NCBI RefSeq assembly: GCF_014250515.1
Contig: NZ_CP060202.1
Coordinates: 1,547,001 to 1,611,000, forward strand
DNA length: 64,000 bases
From: Hymenobacter sediminicola
Lineage (GTDB): Bacteria; Bacteroidota; Bacteroidia; Cytophagales; Hymenobacteraceae
Direction of reading: 5' to 3'
Part shown: positions 17,895 to 26,045 of the stretch, piece by piece
Layout of the letters: the number at the start of each line of letters is the position of its first letter
Numbering within the stretch: position 1 is the first letter of the stretch
The notes under the pieces: model-generated
Database searches by the model: none
Told to the model about the DNA's origin: nothing
Seen by the model: only the letters and a program-made list of their open reading frames with translations
Translations under genes and position numbers: made by a program

Positions 17895-18680
17895 TTAGCC
17901 TTCCAGCCAGTTTTTTACCAGCGCTGCTTTCTCCCGGCTTACGACTACTTCTTCATTTGGGGTAGGGTGTAGTTCCAGCAGGAGCTTGCCGTTGAAGTGC
18001 GGGTGCAGGCGCTGCACGGCGGGTAGCTGCGCAATGAACTGGCGGTTGAGGCGGAAAAACTGACGCGGGTCGAGGAGGGTTTCCAGCTGTTCCAGCGTGT
18101 AGTCCACCACAAAGCGGCGGCCGTCGGTGGTGGCGAGGGTGGTAGTTTCGTGGCGGCTCTGAAACCAGGCAATTTGGGTTGCCTGCACAGGCAGCAGTTG
18201 CTCGCCACTGCGTACCAGAAAGCGGACCTTGTAGTGGTGGTCAGGGCGGGGTAGCGCATCCAACAGGCGTTCCAGACGATGCGTGGCGGTATCCGGCGGC
18301 GTTGTGGTTCCTGTGGGCGCTGGTACGCGCCATTCACGTAGTTTGGTGAGGGCTGCCTGCAATTCAGTCAGCTTCACGGGTTTCAACAGATAGTCGACGC
18401 TGTTGGCCTTAAAAGCCCGGATGGCATAAGCGTCGTAGGCAGTGGTGAAAATGACCGGACTGCGCACTACAGTCTGCTCGAACACCTCTAGGCTCAGGCC
18501 GTCAGCTAATTGAATGTCGCTGAGAATTAAGTCGGGGGCGGGGTTGGAATCCAGCCACTGCAGGGCCCCAGCCACGCTATCCAATACGGCCAGCATCTGC
18601 GCCTCGGGGGCAGCCTGGCGCAGCAGGCGCTGGAGCCGTTCGGCAGCTGGATATTCGTCTTCAAGCAGCAAAATAGTCAT
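17895..18680 (-). CDS. LytTR-family response regulator (system 2)
   Basis: 261 residues from ATG 18680 (a TTG three codons upstream is less likely). The receiver domain has LLEDE, phospho-acceptor Asp55 in LILSDIQL, FTTAYD and LLKPV. The LytTR domain is at about 155-258 (FVVDYTLEQLETLL, FFRLNRQFIAQ). It is clearly a paralogue of the regulator at 16483. It follows the LytS kinase gene (18760-19806) on the same strand after about 80 bases and is convergent with the PAP2-like gene, 14 bases away, with no visible terminator between. Confidence 0.93.
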   Translation of the reverse strand: MTILLLEDEYPAAERLQRLLRQAAPEAQMLAVLDSVAGALQWLDSNPAPDLILSDIQLADGLSLEVFEQTVVRSPVIFTTAYDAYAIRAFKANSVDYLLKPVKLTELQAALTKLREWRVPAPTGTTTPPDTATHRLERLLDALPRPDHHYKVRFLVRSGEQLLPVQATQIAWFQSRHETTTLATTDGRRFVVDYTLEQLETLLDPRQFFRLNRQFIAQLPAVQRLHPHFNGKLLLELHPTPNEEVVVSREKAALVKNWLEG

Positions 18681-18759
18681 TCTGTCCAAAAGCAGGCAGG
18701 TGTAAAATAGTAGTTGTCAGAGGGGCGCAATCTATCTATTCTGCCACGATGCATTGATG

Positions 18760-19806
18760 CTACCGAGCTGGCAGTAGCGGCAACAGCACCCGGAACCAGC
18801 CGTCAGTAGTCGTCACGCTGACGGGCTGCGCCGCCTGCAACAGCTCGTACCGGTGGCGTACGTTGCGTAGGCCCGTGCCGGTACCCGGCGCGAGGCCAGC
18901 CAGACGGGGCCTCAGCGTATTCTCAACTACTAAGTAGCAGTCGGCTTCAGCTTGCAGGCGCAGTTCTAAGGGATGCTCCCGCGAGGCTACATTGTGCTTC
19001 AGAGCATTTTCCACGAGCAACTGCACGCTGAGTGGGGCCACATGGTGGGTCAGCAGGTAGTCCGGAATAGTGCGGGTCACGTGCAGATTGTCGCGGAAAC
19101 GGGCTTTGTGCAAGGCCAGATAGGTATCGACAAATTGCAGTTCCTCACTAAGCGGCACAGTGGGTTTGTCGCGGGCCAGCAGTACGTAGCGGTACACATC
19201 GGCAAGCTGCTCCACGAATTGCTGGGCTGGCTCGTTTTCGGGCTCAATCAGGGCCGACAGCGTGTTGAGCGAGTTGAAGAGAAAGTGCGGGTCAAGCTGG
19301 CTTTGGAGGGCTTCGAGCTGGCTCTGTACGCCGGCACTTTGCAACTGTTCGGCACGGCGCACGTTCCGGGCCCATTGCTGAAACAGGTGCCAGCTTTCAT
19401 AGATAAGCTGAATCACGACTGTAGGCACCATGTTCAGGCCAAACTCGAACAGATATGTGCCTGCCGTGAGGTGCCCGCCCTGCGACCAGGCCGCCAACAG
19501 CCCGATGCCGAGCGTAACAAGGGCCGTGATGGAGGTGTTGATGAGGGCCAGCCACCAAAGGCGCCGGGTGGTTTGCTCTACACTCGGAAAACGCCGGAGC
19601 AACGCCCGCCACAACGCCCGGCCCGCCAGCCAGAACGTAGCCGTAACCGCCGTTGAAGTCACCCAGGCGACCAAAAAATCCGTCACGGAGCGCACGTGTA
19701 TCAGGCCCCGAGGCAGCAGTGCCAGCAGCGCCAGTACCGGGATGCCGATGAGCAGAAACCACCGGTCGTTCATGAAAGTGGTGGGGCGTAAGGCGGGTAG
19801 CGGCAT
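18760..19806 (-). CDS. LytS-type sensor histidine kinase (system 2)
   Basis: 348 residues from ATG 19806; ATG 19773 (MNDRW) is also possible. Four membrane helices occupy about 15-140, then a coiled linker and QLDPHFLFNSLN with phospho-acceptor His174, ENALKHN and TGLRNVRHRY. The gene starts 11 bases after the alpha/beta hydrolase stop and is followed by its regulator, so hydrolase, kinase and regulator look like one operon. It shares its domain plan with the kinase at 15276 but has diverged in the membrane part, so the signals may differ. Confidence 0.92.
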   Translation of the reverse strand: MPLPALRPTTFMNDRWFLLIGIPVLALLALLPRGLIHVRSVTDFLVAWVTSTAVTATFWLAGRALWRALLRRFPSVEQTTRRLWWLALINTSITALVTLGIGLLAAWSQGGHLTAGTYLFEFGLNMVPTVVIQLIYESWHLFQQWARNVRRAEQLQSAGVQSQLEALQSQLDPHFLFNSLNTLSALIEPENEPAQQFVEQLADVYRYVLLARDKPTVPLSEELQFVDTYLALHKARFRDNLHVTRTIPDYLLTHHVAPLSVQLLVENALKHNVASREHPLELRLQAEADCYLVVENTLRPRLAGLAPGTGTGLRNVRHRYELLQAAQPVSVTTTDGWFRVLLPLLPAR

Positions 19807-19817
19807 GCAGCAGGATG

Positions 19818-20762
19818 TTAGCGCGGGAGTTTCTGCACGAAGCTAACTACCGCCTGCCGGAACGCCGCTGGCTGCTCCAGAAACGAATTGTGCTTGCCGG
19901 GCAGCGTCACGGTCTGCTGTTTCGGAAACCGGAATGTAGTGGGCGTAGCACCCGTCGTACGGTCATCTTGGCCTACAATGTTCAGTACCGGCATCATTAG
20001 CGTGGCTGTGGCCGGAACAAAATCCTGGCCGTAGTCGGGAAGCTTACCGCTGAATACCTGCGTGGCAAAATCCTGATTGGCAGCCACCGCGCGACTAACA
20101 CGGCCGGCGCGGGCAGCCATAGAATCGGCGGAAAACTGCAGCTTCCAAGCCAATCTTTGCTGCTGTAAAGCCCCCATCACCATCCCTACGCGCTGCATCA
20201 TGGGCACGCTGGGGCTAGGCTGTGCGGCGGCCGGCAGCAGGGAATTGCCGTAGTGCAGCATGCTTTCCAGCGAAGCCGGCGGATTCAGCACGGCATTCAC
20301 CAGTACCAGCGCCTGTACCCGTTGCGGGTACTGAGTGGCATAGGCCGTGGCAATAGTGCCGCCGAACGAATGCGCCATTACCACCCACTTTTCCAGCCCA
20401 AGGTGCTGCCGCAACTCTTCCAGATCCTGCACCATGCGCGCCATGGAGTAGTGCTGGCGGGAAGAGCTGGCCGAGCGGCCACTGCCGCGCTGGTCGAAGT
20501 AGATCAGGCGGAGCTGGTCTTCGAGGCGGTTGCCGCCCAGCTTCTCAAACGAGTAGCTGCCCGCGCCCGGTCCGCCGTGCACAAACACGCAGGGGGTGCC
20601 TTGGCCCGCTACCCGCACATATAGTTGCACCGAGTCGGAGGTGAGCAGGGTAGTGGGGCCGTTGGTAAGCTTGCCGGTTGCTTGCTGGGCGTGGCTGAGA
20701 GAAACGGTAAGCAGGAACAGACCCAGTAGGATTGTGCGGAAGGAATAGTGAAAGGCAGCCAT
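19818..20762 (-). CDS. Secreted alpha/beta hydrolase, proline-iminopeptidase-like
   Basis: 314 residues from ATG 20762. After a signal peptide (ILLGLFLLTVSLSHAQ) comes an alpha/beta hydrolase fold with FVHGGPGAGS (oxyanion region), DQRGSGRS, nucleophile Ser132 in MAHSFGG, acid in GQDDRTTG and His in LPGKHNSF. HGGPG and DQRGSGRS are typical of the proline iminopeptidase (S33) group, so it may be a periplasmic aminopeptidase or esterase. It leads the operon with the second LytS/LytTR pair. Confidence 0.87.
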   Translation of the reverse strand: MAAFHYSFRTILLGLFLLTVSLSHAQQATGKLTNGPTTLLTSDSVQLYVRVAGQGTPCVFVHGGPGAGSYSFEKLGGNRLEDQLRLIYFDQRGSGRSASSSRQHYSMARMVQDLEELRQHLGLEKWVVMAHSFGGTIATAYATQYPQRVQALVLVNAVLNPPASLESMLHYGNSLLPAAAQPSPSVPMMQRVGMVMGALQQQRLAWKLQFSADSMAARAGRVSRAVAANQDFATQVFSGKLPDYGQDFVPATATLMMPVLNIVGQDDRTTGATPTTFRFPKQQTVTLPGKHNSFLEQPAAFRQAVVSFVQKLPR

Positions 20763-20896
20763 TCGTAGGGGAGAATGAAGAAAGAGAGAATAGGAGAGGA
20801 GCCGGGTGAGGCACACCTACACGCACCGGGCGCACCGGTTACCTGCAGCCTCTGGTTGTAGGGGCAGTGCTTACTCAGCCGTAAGAAAATCAGGCG

Positions 20897-21766
20897 CTAT
20901 AGCTGTAGCAGTGGCACGCCGCGCATAGCCTGCTGAAATAATACCACTACTAAGCCAGTGTAGGCAGCAGCGCCCAGCCAGGTCAGGAGCACGGCGCGGC
21001 GCGGCAGCCGGCTGCTTAGCCACCAGCCCAGCAGCGGCACCACCTGCAGACTGTGCAGGCCCAGAAAATGGGCAATGCGCAAGTCGCCGGCGCGGGTGCT
21101 CCAGCCGATGCCGGGCAGGCCGGCGCCACCATCCGGTGCGCCCACCGTGTGCTGGTTCAGATGAATCATCATACCGCCCAGAATACTGCCTGCCAGAAAC
21201 AGCAGCAGACCCAGACGCACGCCCCAGACGTAGCCGGCCGGGCCGTGGGGCCGGTGCCGCCATACCAGATACACGGCCCAGACGGTCAGCAGCGTGTTCA
21301 GCATAATCATCACGCCCATCACCTGAAACAGGGTGGCATCGAAGGTACTGGCGATGTTGAAGTGTGACGTAGTGCCGCGGGCTGCCTGCACGAAAATGCA
21401 CGCTTGCTCGGCCAGCATGCTCAGGGCCACTCCCCAACTCAGCACACGTACCGAGCGTTGCGCTTGCGCCGGCAGGTCGGCCAGCAACCAGCCTAGTGTC
21501 CAGACAAAGGCTATAATGGACAGGCAGAACTTGATGGGCTTAATCCAGACGAGGCTGCCGGTTACTACCCGTGTATCGAGCGGGAGCAGTACCAGCGCTA
21601 CCGCCAGCAGCCCCACGTTCAGCCAGCCGGCCCAGCTAAGCACCGGATTCGCGCGGTGCAGTGTGCGCAGCCAGGCCGCGACGTTGGAAACTAGGGAAGT
21701 AGTGCTGCCAGCCGCTGCGGTGGCGGGGGAGGCAGTGGTTTTCAGGGAGAGGGAAGCAGCAGACAT
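20897..21766 (-). CDS. Multi-pass membrane protein, unknown function
   Basis: 289 residues with about seven predicted membrane helices from residue 45 to the end and an Ala/Thr/Ser-rich cytoplasmic start. I see no catalytic motif; conserved-looking polar residues include IKPIKFCLS, HLNQHT and RIAHFLGLHSLQ. His residues inside helices could bind heme or metal, but this is speculative. It lies 12 bases after the ABA4-like gene, and the two form an operon that diverges from the gene at 22435. Confidence 0.65.
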   Translation of the reverse strand: MSAASLSLKTTASPATAAAGSTTSLVSNVAAWLRTLHRANPVLSWAGWLNVGLLAVALVLLPLDTRVVTGSLVWIKPIKFCLSIIAFVWTLGWLLADLPAQAQRSVRVLSWGVALSMLAEQACIFVQAARGTTSHFNIASTFDATLFQVMGVMIMLNTLLTVWAVYLVWRHRPHGPAGYVWGVRLGLLLFLAGSILGGMMIHLNQHTVGAPDGGAGLPGIGWSTRAGDLRIAHFLGLHSLQVVPLLGWWLSSRLPRRAVLLTWLGAAAYTGLVVVLFQQAMRGVPLLQL

Positions 21767-21778
21767 GGCGCAGAAAGG

Positions 21779-22249
21779 CTAAAGGACAGCAGCAGAAACC
21801 GAAGCGGCAGACACAGAGGCAGCGCGCGGATAGAAGCGCCGCACCAAGGCGTAGAGCAGTAGCCCTACCGGCCCAAACAGAAACGTAAGCAGCAAGCACG
21901 GCACCAGCAGTAGATGGGGCACGCCACGCCGCCGCGCATCCAGGCTTTCCCAGATGCCCATACCCAAATCGAAGCACAGATAATGTACCCAGCCGGCCAG
22001 CAAGGCCCACGGGCTGCGGAACAGCGCCGCTACCTGCTGCAGCGAACTGAACCCACCTTCTGACGCGTGCGGCCCCAGGTAGTGGCTCCCAATCAGAAGC
22101 GCGTAGGCCGCGGCCAGCACCAGTGGTAATGCCCCGCTCAGCACTAGCCGCCGCGTGAAGCTCCAGCGTGGGGCCAGTACCAGCAGCGCCCAGCCCAGCA
22201 TGGCAACCGGGTTAGCCAGCGAAAATAAAAAGTCGGGAGTGAGCAGCAT
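21779..22249 (-). CDS. ABA4-like (DUF4281) membrane protein
   Basis: 156 residues from ATG 22249; four membrane helices. The pattern GWVHYLCFDLGMGIWESLDA, the HLLLVPCLLLTFLFGP segment and the final GLLLYALVRR match the ABA4-like/DUF4281 family. Plant ABA4 takes part in neoxanthin formation; bacterial members are uncharacterised and may relate to carotenoids, which are usual in this group. It is the first gene of an operon with the membrane protein at 20897. The divergent intergenic region upstream carries three phased GTGAACCG repeats. Confidence 0.78.
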   Translation of the reverse strand: MLLTPDFLFSLANPVAMLGWALLVLAPRWSFTRRLVLSGALPLVLAAAYALLIGSHYLGPHASEGGFSSLQQVAALFRSPWALLAGWVHYLCFDLGMGIWESLDARRRGVPHLLLVPCLLLTFLFGPVGLLLYALVRRFYPRAASVSAASVSAAVL

Positions 22250-22314
22250 AGTAGTGAGTCTGGATGACAATTCTAAAGTACAAAGTGCCCGGCCTAAAGT
22301 CAGCGGCAAAAGCG

Positions 22315-22365
22315 GTGAACCGTCACCAGCGCTAGGGTGAACCGGAAGGCTGGATCAGTGAACCG
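22315..22365. promoter_or_regulatory. Three phased GTGAACCG direct repeats (putative operator)
   Basis: GTGAACCG occurs at 22315-22322, 22337-22344 and 22358-22365, starts 22 and 21 bases apart. Two helical turns of spacing is the known geometry of LytTR binding sites, and the reverse complement (CGGTTCAC) resembles the core of known LytTR half-sites. The array lies between the divergent genes at 22249 and 22435. Confidence 0.55.
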
Positions 22366-22422
22366 GATGCCCGTTCGGCGGTTAGTAAAGCCAGCTTCAG
22401 TAACTCCGGCCCGATTCGGCCG

Positions 22423-22430
22423 TACCTTTG
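22423..22430 (+). promoter_or_regulatory. -7 box TACCTTTG close to the 22435 gene
   Basis: A full TAnnTTTG match ends four bases before the GTG at 22435. A start of transcription a few bases downstream would fall on or just after this GTG, so the mRNA may be leaderless or translation may start later (e.g. GTG 22471). No TTG box is visible at the usual distance. Confidence 0.4.
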
Positions 22431-22434
22431 CCCC

Positions 22435-23154
22435 GTGGAAGAGTCAAGTTCGCCTATCCGATGGCCCGTAGTGGGCGCGCTCAGCCTGGTGTTGCTGGCC
22501 GGCTCCGCTGCTGCCCACCCCCTCACGGCTCCTTCCGCTCCCGATGATGACAGCGTAACTGTGCGCCAGCCGCACCGCCGCCCGGTGTTTCAGCTGGATA
22601 TCCGCAACTCCATCATCAACCATCAACTGGTAACGGTACCGGGCCTGAAGCTGGGCATTGAATGGCGCGGCCGGCTCCGCACGGGGCTTGGGGTGTACCT
22701 GCTTAGCAACGGTATTCCCTCGCGGCAGCCTATCCCGTCGGAGCTGCCGGCTGCTACTACCTCGGAGCTGCGGCTGCGCTATGTGGCCGGCTATGGCGAG
22801 TATGTGGTACTAGGTAATCCGCGCTGGGAAATTGCCAGCCAGCTCCAAATTGGGGTGGGCAAAACCTACGCCCGCTATGCGCTGCCTGATGGCAGCCTCG
22901 TTCGTTCACCCAAACGAATTATCTGGCTGGTTGAGCCTTCCCTAACGGCCCAAATGCGGGTCTACCGTTGGCTGGCCCTGGGCACCGGCGTGGGCTGGCG
23001 CCAGCCGGTATTTATCAACCGATTTACCCAGCGCGAACTGAACGGGCCCGTGTTTTACGGCCGCGTCAAGCTTTCCCTCGGCGACGTGTATAAGGTAATG
23101 CGAGGCCGGCAGCGCCTGTTCACGCAGCAGGGGCTGCGCCGTGCTGACTGGTAA
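22435..23154 (+). CDS. Secreted or outer-membrane protein, unknown function
   Basis: 239 residues if GTG 22435 is the start. A signal-like segment (VVGALSLVLLAGSAAAHP) is followed by alternating hydrophobic strands with aromatic ends (FQLDIRNSI, LKLGIEWRG, RLRYVAGYGEYVV, FYGRVKLSLGDVY). That pattern suggests a small beta-barrel or an outer-membrane-associated protein. I recognise no family. The start is uncertain because the promoter -7 box lies immediately upstream; GTG 22471 would still leave a full signal peptide. A terminator follows at 23209. Confidence 0.6.
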   Translation: MEESSSPIRWPVVGALSLVLLAGSAAAHPLTAPSAPDDDSVTVRQPHRRPVFQLDIRNSIINHQLVTVPGLKLGIEWRGRLRTGLGVYLLSNGIPSRQPIPSELPAATTSELRLRYVAGYGEYVVLGNPRWEIASQLQIGVGKTYARYALPDGSLVRSPKRIIWLVEPSLTAQMRVYRWLALGTGVGWRQPVFINRFTQRELNGPVFYGRVKLSLGDVYKVMRGRQRLFTQQGLRRADW

Positions 23155-23208
23155 CGCACCCTGTCGCCTACACTACCTACGTGTTTAGCGCTACCAACTT
23201 CCAACTGC

Positions 23209-23246
23209 AAAAAGCCCCCATTCCGCTGACCGAAATGGGGGGTTTT
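23209..23246. terminator. Terminator between convergent genes
   Basis: AAAAAGCCCCCATT (23209-23222) pairs with AATGGGGGGTTTT (23234-23246) with one mismatch. It can serve the genes at 22435 (+) and 23274 (-). Confidence 0.6.
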
Positions 23247-23273
23247 GCTGGTGAAAATTTCCCGGAAGTGTGC

Positions 23274-23642
23274 TTAGGGCTTGCTTACGTTTACACCCTG
23301 TGAGGAACGCAGGCGGCGCAGCATGAAGAACTGCTCCTTGTTGCGCAAGTTGCCCTGCGCCACATCACCGTACACCTGCACTACGTCCCAGCCCAGGGAG
23401 CCCATATAGTTGAGGGCGCTGATGTGGGTGGCAAATACCTGCAACTTGCCCGCTTCCAGCTTGGAGAGGGAGCCGCCGCCCAGCTTCTCGGGGCCAAAAC
23501 CGAAGTCCACGAATACGTCACCGCTTTTCAGATGTAGCTCGCAGTATTCGTAACGGGCAACAGTTGGGGCGTTTTGGGCGTGCAGGGCAGGTGCCGTCAG
23601 AAGCAGAGTCAGCAGCAACAAGCAAGCAGAAAGGTGTTTCAT
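23274..23642 (-). CDS. Small secreted protein, DUF4177-like
   Basis: 122 residues: signal peptide (MKHLSACLLLLTLLLTAPALHAQ), then a compact alpha/beta domain. The centre ALNYMGSLGWDVVQVYGD and the end EQFFMLRRLR resemble the DUF4177 plan, in which 'LN.LG..GWEVV' is followed by 'YILKR'. The function is unknown. It lies downstream of the M49 peptidase gene on the same strand, with a perfect 34-base palindrome between them. Confidence 0.6.
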   Translation of the reverse strand: MKHLSACLLLLTLLLTAPALHAQNAPTVARYEYCELHLKSGDVFVDFGFGPEKLGGGSLSKLEAGKLQVFATHISALNYMGSLGWDVVQVYGDVAQGNLRNKEQFFMLRRLRSSQGVNVSKP

Positions 23643-23673
23643 GTAGAAGGTGGTTGTGAGGAGAGCGAAAAGT

Positions 23674-23707
23674 GTGCGTCATCCTGAGCGCGCTCAGGAT
23701 GACGCAC
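23674..23707. repeat. Perfect 34-base palindrome, GTCATCCTGAGC type (copy 3)
   Basis: 23674-23690 is the exact reverse complement of 23691-23707, with no spacer. The core GTCATCCTGAGC/GCTCAGGATGAC matches the ends of the repeat at 29534 and, with one change, those at 9344 and 10949. This is the minimal, ends-only form of the family. It lies between two minus-strand genes. Confidence 0.8.
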
Positions 23708-23717
23708 GGCATATCAG

Positions 23718-25892
23718 CTAGTTGTAGTTTGGCAGCAGACGGTATTTGCGACCGTAATCCAGCATTTGCTTAGCAAAGTCGGTGGGGTATTCCACCTTCA
23801 CGTCCACGATTTTGCCGTCCTGCTCCACCGGCACCAAGCGCGGCTGAATGAAGCCAGCATAGGGCGCTATGTTGAGCGTGGCGTAGCGAGCCAGCACTTC
23901 CTTGTGCAGCACAGGGTCTACTTTCACGCCGTAGGTTTCGATGAGGGCTTTGCCGGCGGCGTAGTCGCCTTCACTCGTGATGCGCTGCAACTCGCGCAGC
24001 AACTGCCCAAACAGGCCACGTAGCTTCTCATAGTCGTTCACGCGGAAGTAGGTTTTGCCGTCGCGCATCACCTTCTCCACCACTTTCTCCTGCTTGCCTT
24101 TCTCAAACACCCATTTGGCCACCATCTGGCGGTTGCGCATGTGGGCTTCCTCCACGGTTTCGCCCAGCTGCAGCCGCACAAGCTGGGTCATCAGGCCGTT
24201 GCGGATGTAGTTGTCGTACTCGGCTTTGGCTACATCAGCCGAAGGCACCACGCCCAATTGCTGAAGTTTGGCATCGGGTAGGTAGTAAAGGGCCACGAGG
24301 TCAGCGCGGGCTTCTTCCAGCGCCGAAGCGTAGCTTTTCAGGGTTTCCTTGGGTGTGCCTACGCCTTTGTTGATCTGGCCCGAAGCATGCCCGATTACTT
24401 CGTGCATATCCGTGTGGAGCTTGCCGGCCAGGCCCGCATACTGCCGGGCGCGCTGCTTCTCAGCTTCGTCGTAAGCAAACTCGTCGAGCATGCCACCAGC
24501 ATCGGCCGCGCCGTAAGCATCCACAATGTTGCCCAGGTTTACCGACTTCGAGCCGTGCTCTTTGCGAATCCAGGTGGCGTTGGGCAGGTTGATGCCGATG
24601 GGCGTGCTGGGCGCGGCATCACCGGCTTCTACTACCGTCGTAATCACCTTAGCCGTGATGCCCACCACGTTTTTCTTTTTGTGCTCAGACTTGATCGGCG
24701 AATTGTCCTCGAACCACTGGGCCTCGTCGCCGATGGCACTGATGCGCTTCGTCGCCTCCAGATCCTTGAACGACACCACCGACTCGTAGGAGGCCCGGTA
24801 GCCGAGCGGGTCGCCGTACACTTCGATGAAGCCGTTCACCACATCCGTTAGCGACTTGGTATCGTGCACCCAGGCTATGTTGTACTCGTCCCACTTCTTC
24901 AGGTCGCCGGACTGGTAGTATTCCACCAGCTTCTGCAGCGCCAGCTTCTGTTCAGGATTTTCGGCTACGTCGGTAGCTTTTTTGAGCCAGAACACTATCT
25001 GCTTCAGGGAGCGGCTGTACATGCCTTCTACGCGCCACACCCGCTCCTGCACCACGCCCTGCTTGTCCTTCACCAGCTTCGAGTTGAGGCCGTAGGAAAT
25101 GGGCTGCGGGTCTTTCTGGTTGATTTTCTTCTTGTAGTACGCCTCAGCTTCGGCCTGGCTCACGCCTTCGTAGAAGTTCATGGCCGACGTCTTTAGCAGG
25201 TCCTTACCGGCCTCTTGGTTTACGCGCTTGGCCGCCACGTTCGGGTCGAACAGGATAGGCGTCATCGAGGCCACAAACTGGTTTACCGACTCGCCTTTTT
25301 CCAGCGGCAGCAGCTTGGAGTCGGTGGCAAAAATCAACTCCTTGAAGTAGGCCGGCGTGCATTCCGGCACAAACTTGCGGGTGCTGTAGTGGTGATGAAT
25401 GCCGTTGCTAAACCACACTCGCTTGGTGTAGGTGGCAAAGCCGTTGGCGTGGGCAATCTGCTGCTGGTTAGTGCTGGCCGTGCGGCGCTCTTCGTTAGCG
25501 GCCCACACCGCTTCCAGCGTACGTAGCACGCGCAGGTTGTGCTTGTAATTCTGGTCGTAGATGATGTCGCGTCCGCTCAGTGCCGCCTCGTAGAGGTAAT
25601 AGAGCAGCTCTTTCTGCTGCGCGCTCAGGGCCTCGAATCCGGGCACCTGGTAGCGCAGAATGCGCAAATCAGCAAACTGCTCGCTCACCACCTCAAACGG
25701 CGGCGTGGTGGGGGTAGACGCTGCTGGTGCCGGCTCTGCCGCTACGGCCGTAGCCAGCTGACTTGCAGCCTCCGTAGTGGCCGTGCTGACGGCAGTGGTG
25801 GGGGTAGTAGTGGTGCTGGAAGTGCTGGCACAGCCGCCGCCAAGCTGAGAAGCCAGCAGCAGCGCCGCCACAGAAATACGGGTACGCTTCAT
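23718..25892 (-). CDS. Dipeptidyl-peptidase III family (M49) lipoprotein
   Basis: 724 residues from ATG 25892, with a lipoprotein signal (ALLLASQLGGGC) and a Thr/Ala/Pro-rich linker of about 50 residues. The zinc site is H497-EVIG-H502 (HTDMHEVIGHASGQ), and the third ligand Glu is in LEEARADLVALYYL, near residue 526. M49 enzymes usually have HELLGH or HECLGH with six residues, and this fits. They release dipeptides from short peptides. The lipid anchor places it in the periplasm or on the outer membrane, unlike cytosolic DPP III. Confidence 0.9.
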   Translation of the reverse strand: MKRTRISVAALLLASQLGGGCASTSSTTTTPTTAVSTATTEAASQLATAVAAEPAPAASTPTTPPFEVVSEQFADLRILRYQVPGFEALSAQQKELLYYLYEAALSGRDIIYDQNYKHNLRVLRTLEAVWAANEERRTASTNQQQIAHANGFATYTKRVWFSNGIHHHYSTRKFVPECTPAYFKELIFATDSKLLPLEKGESVNQFVASMTPILFDPNVAAKRVNQEAGKDLLKTSAMNFYEGVSQAEAEAYYKKKINQKDPQPISYGLNSKLVKDKQGVVQERVWRVEGMYSRSLKQIVFWLKKATDVAENPEQKLALQKLVEYYQSGDLKKWDEYNIAWVHDTKSLTDVVNGFIEVYGDPLGYRASYESVVSFKDLEATKRISAIGDEAQWFEDNSPIKSEHKKKNVVGITAKVITTVVEAGDAAPSTPIGINLPNATWIRKEHGSKSVNLGNIVDAYGAADAGGMLDEFAYDEAEKQRARQYAGLAGKLHTDMHEVIGHASGQINKGVGTPKETLKSYASALEEARADLVALYYLPDAKLQQLGVVPSADVAKAEYDNYIRNGLMTQLVRLQLGETVEEAHMRNRQMVAKWVFEKGKQEKVVEKVMRDGKTYFRVNDYEKLRGLFGQLLRELQRITSEGDYAAGKALIETYGVKVDPVLHKEVLARYATLNIAPYAGFIQPRLVPVEQDGKIVDVKVEYPTDFAKQMLDYGRKYRLLPNYN

Positions 25893-26045
25893 GGAAAACA
25901 GGCAGAAAAGGAACAGCCGCAAAGCAACGGAATATTTCCCGATGTATAGGTGGAAATTGTACTATAGGTGGGCTTGTGGCTTTTGTGGAGTAATACAAAT
26001 GAGTACACACTCCAATAACCAGCCTTCCACCTGACCTGCTGCCTG

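Noticed and set aside
23641..23717. Rho-independent terminator at the 34-base palindrome
   Set aside because: It lacks the A-rich and T-rich flanks of local terminators and its core matches the dispersed repeat family, so it was called a repeat.
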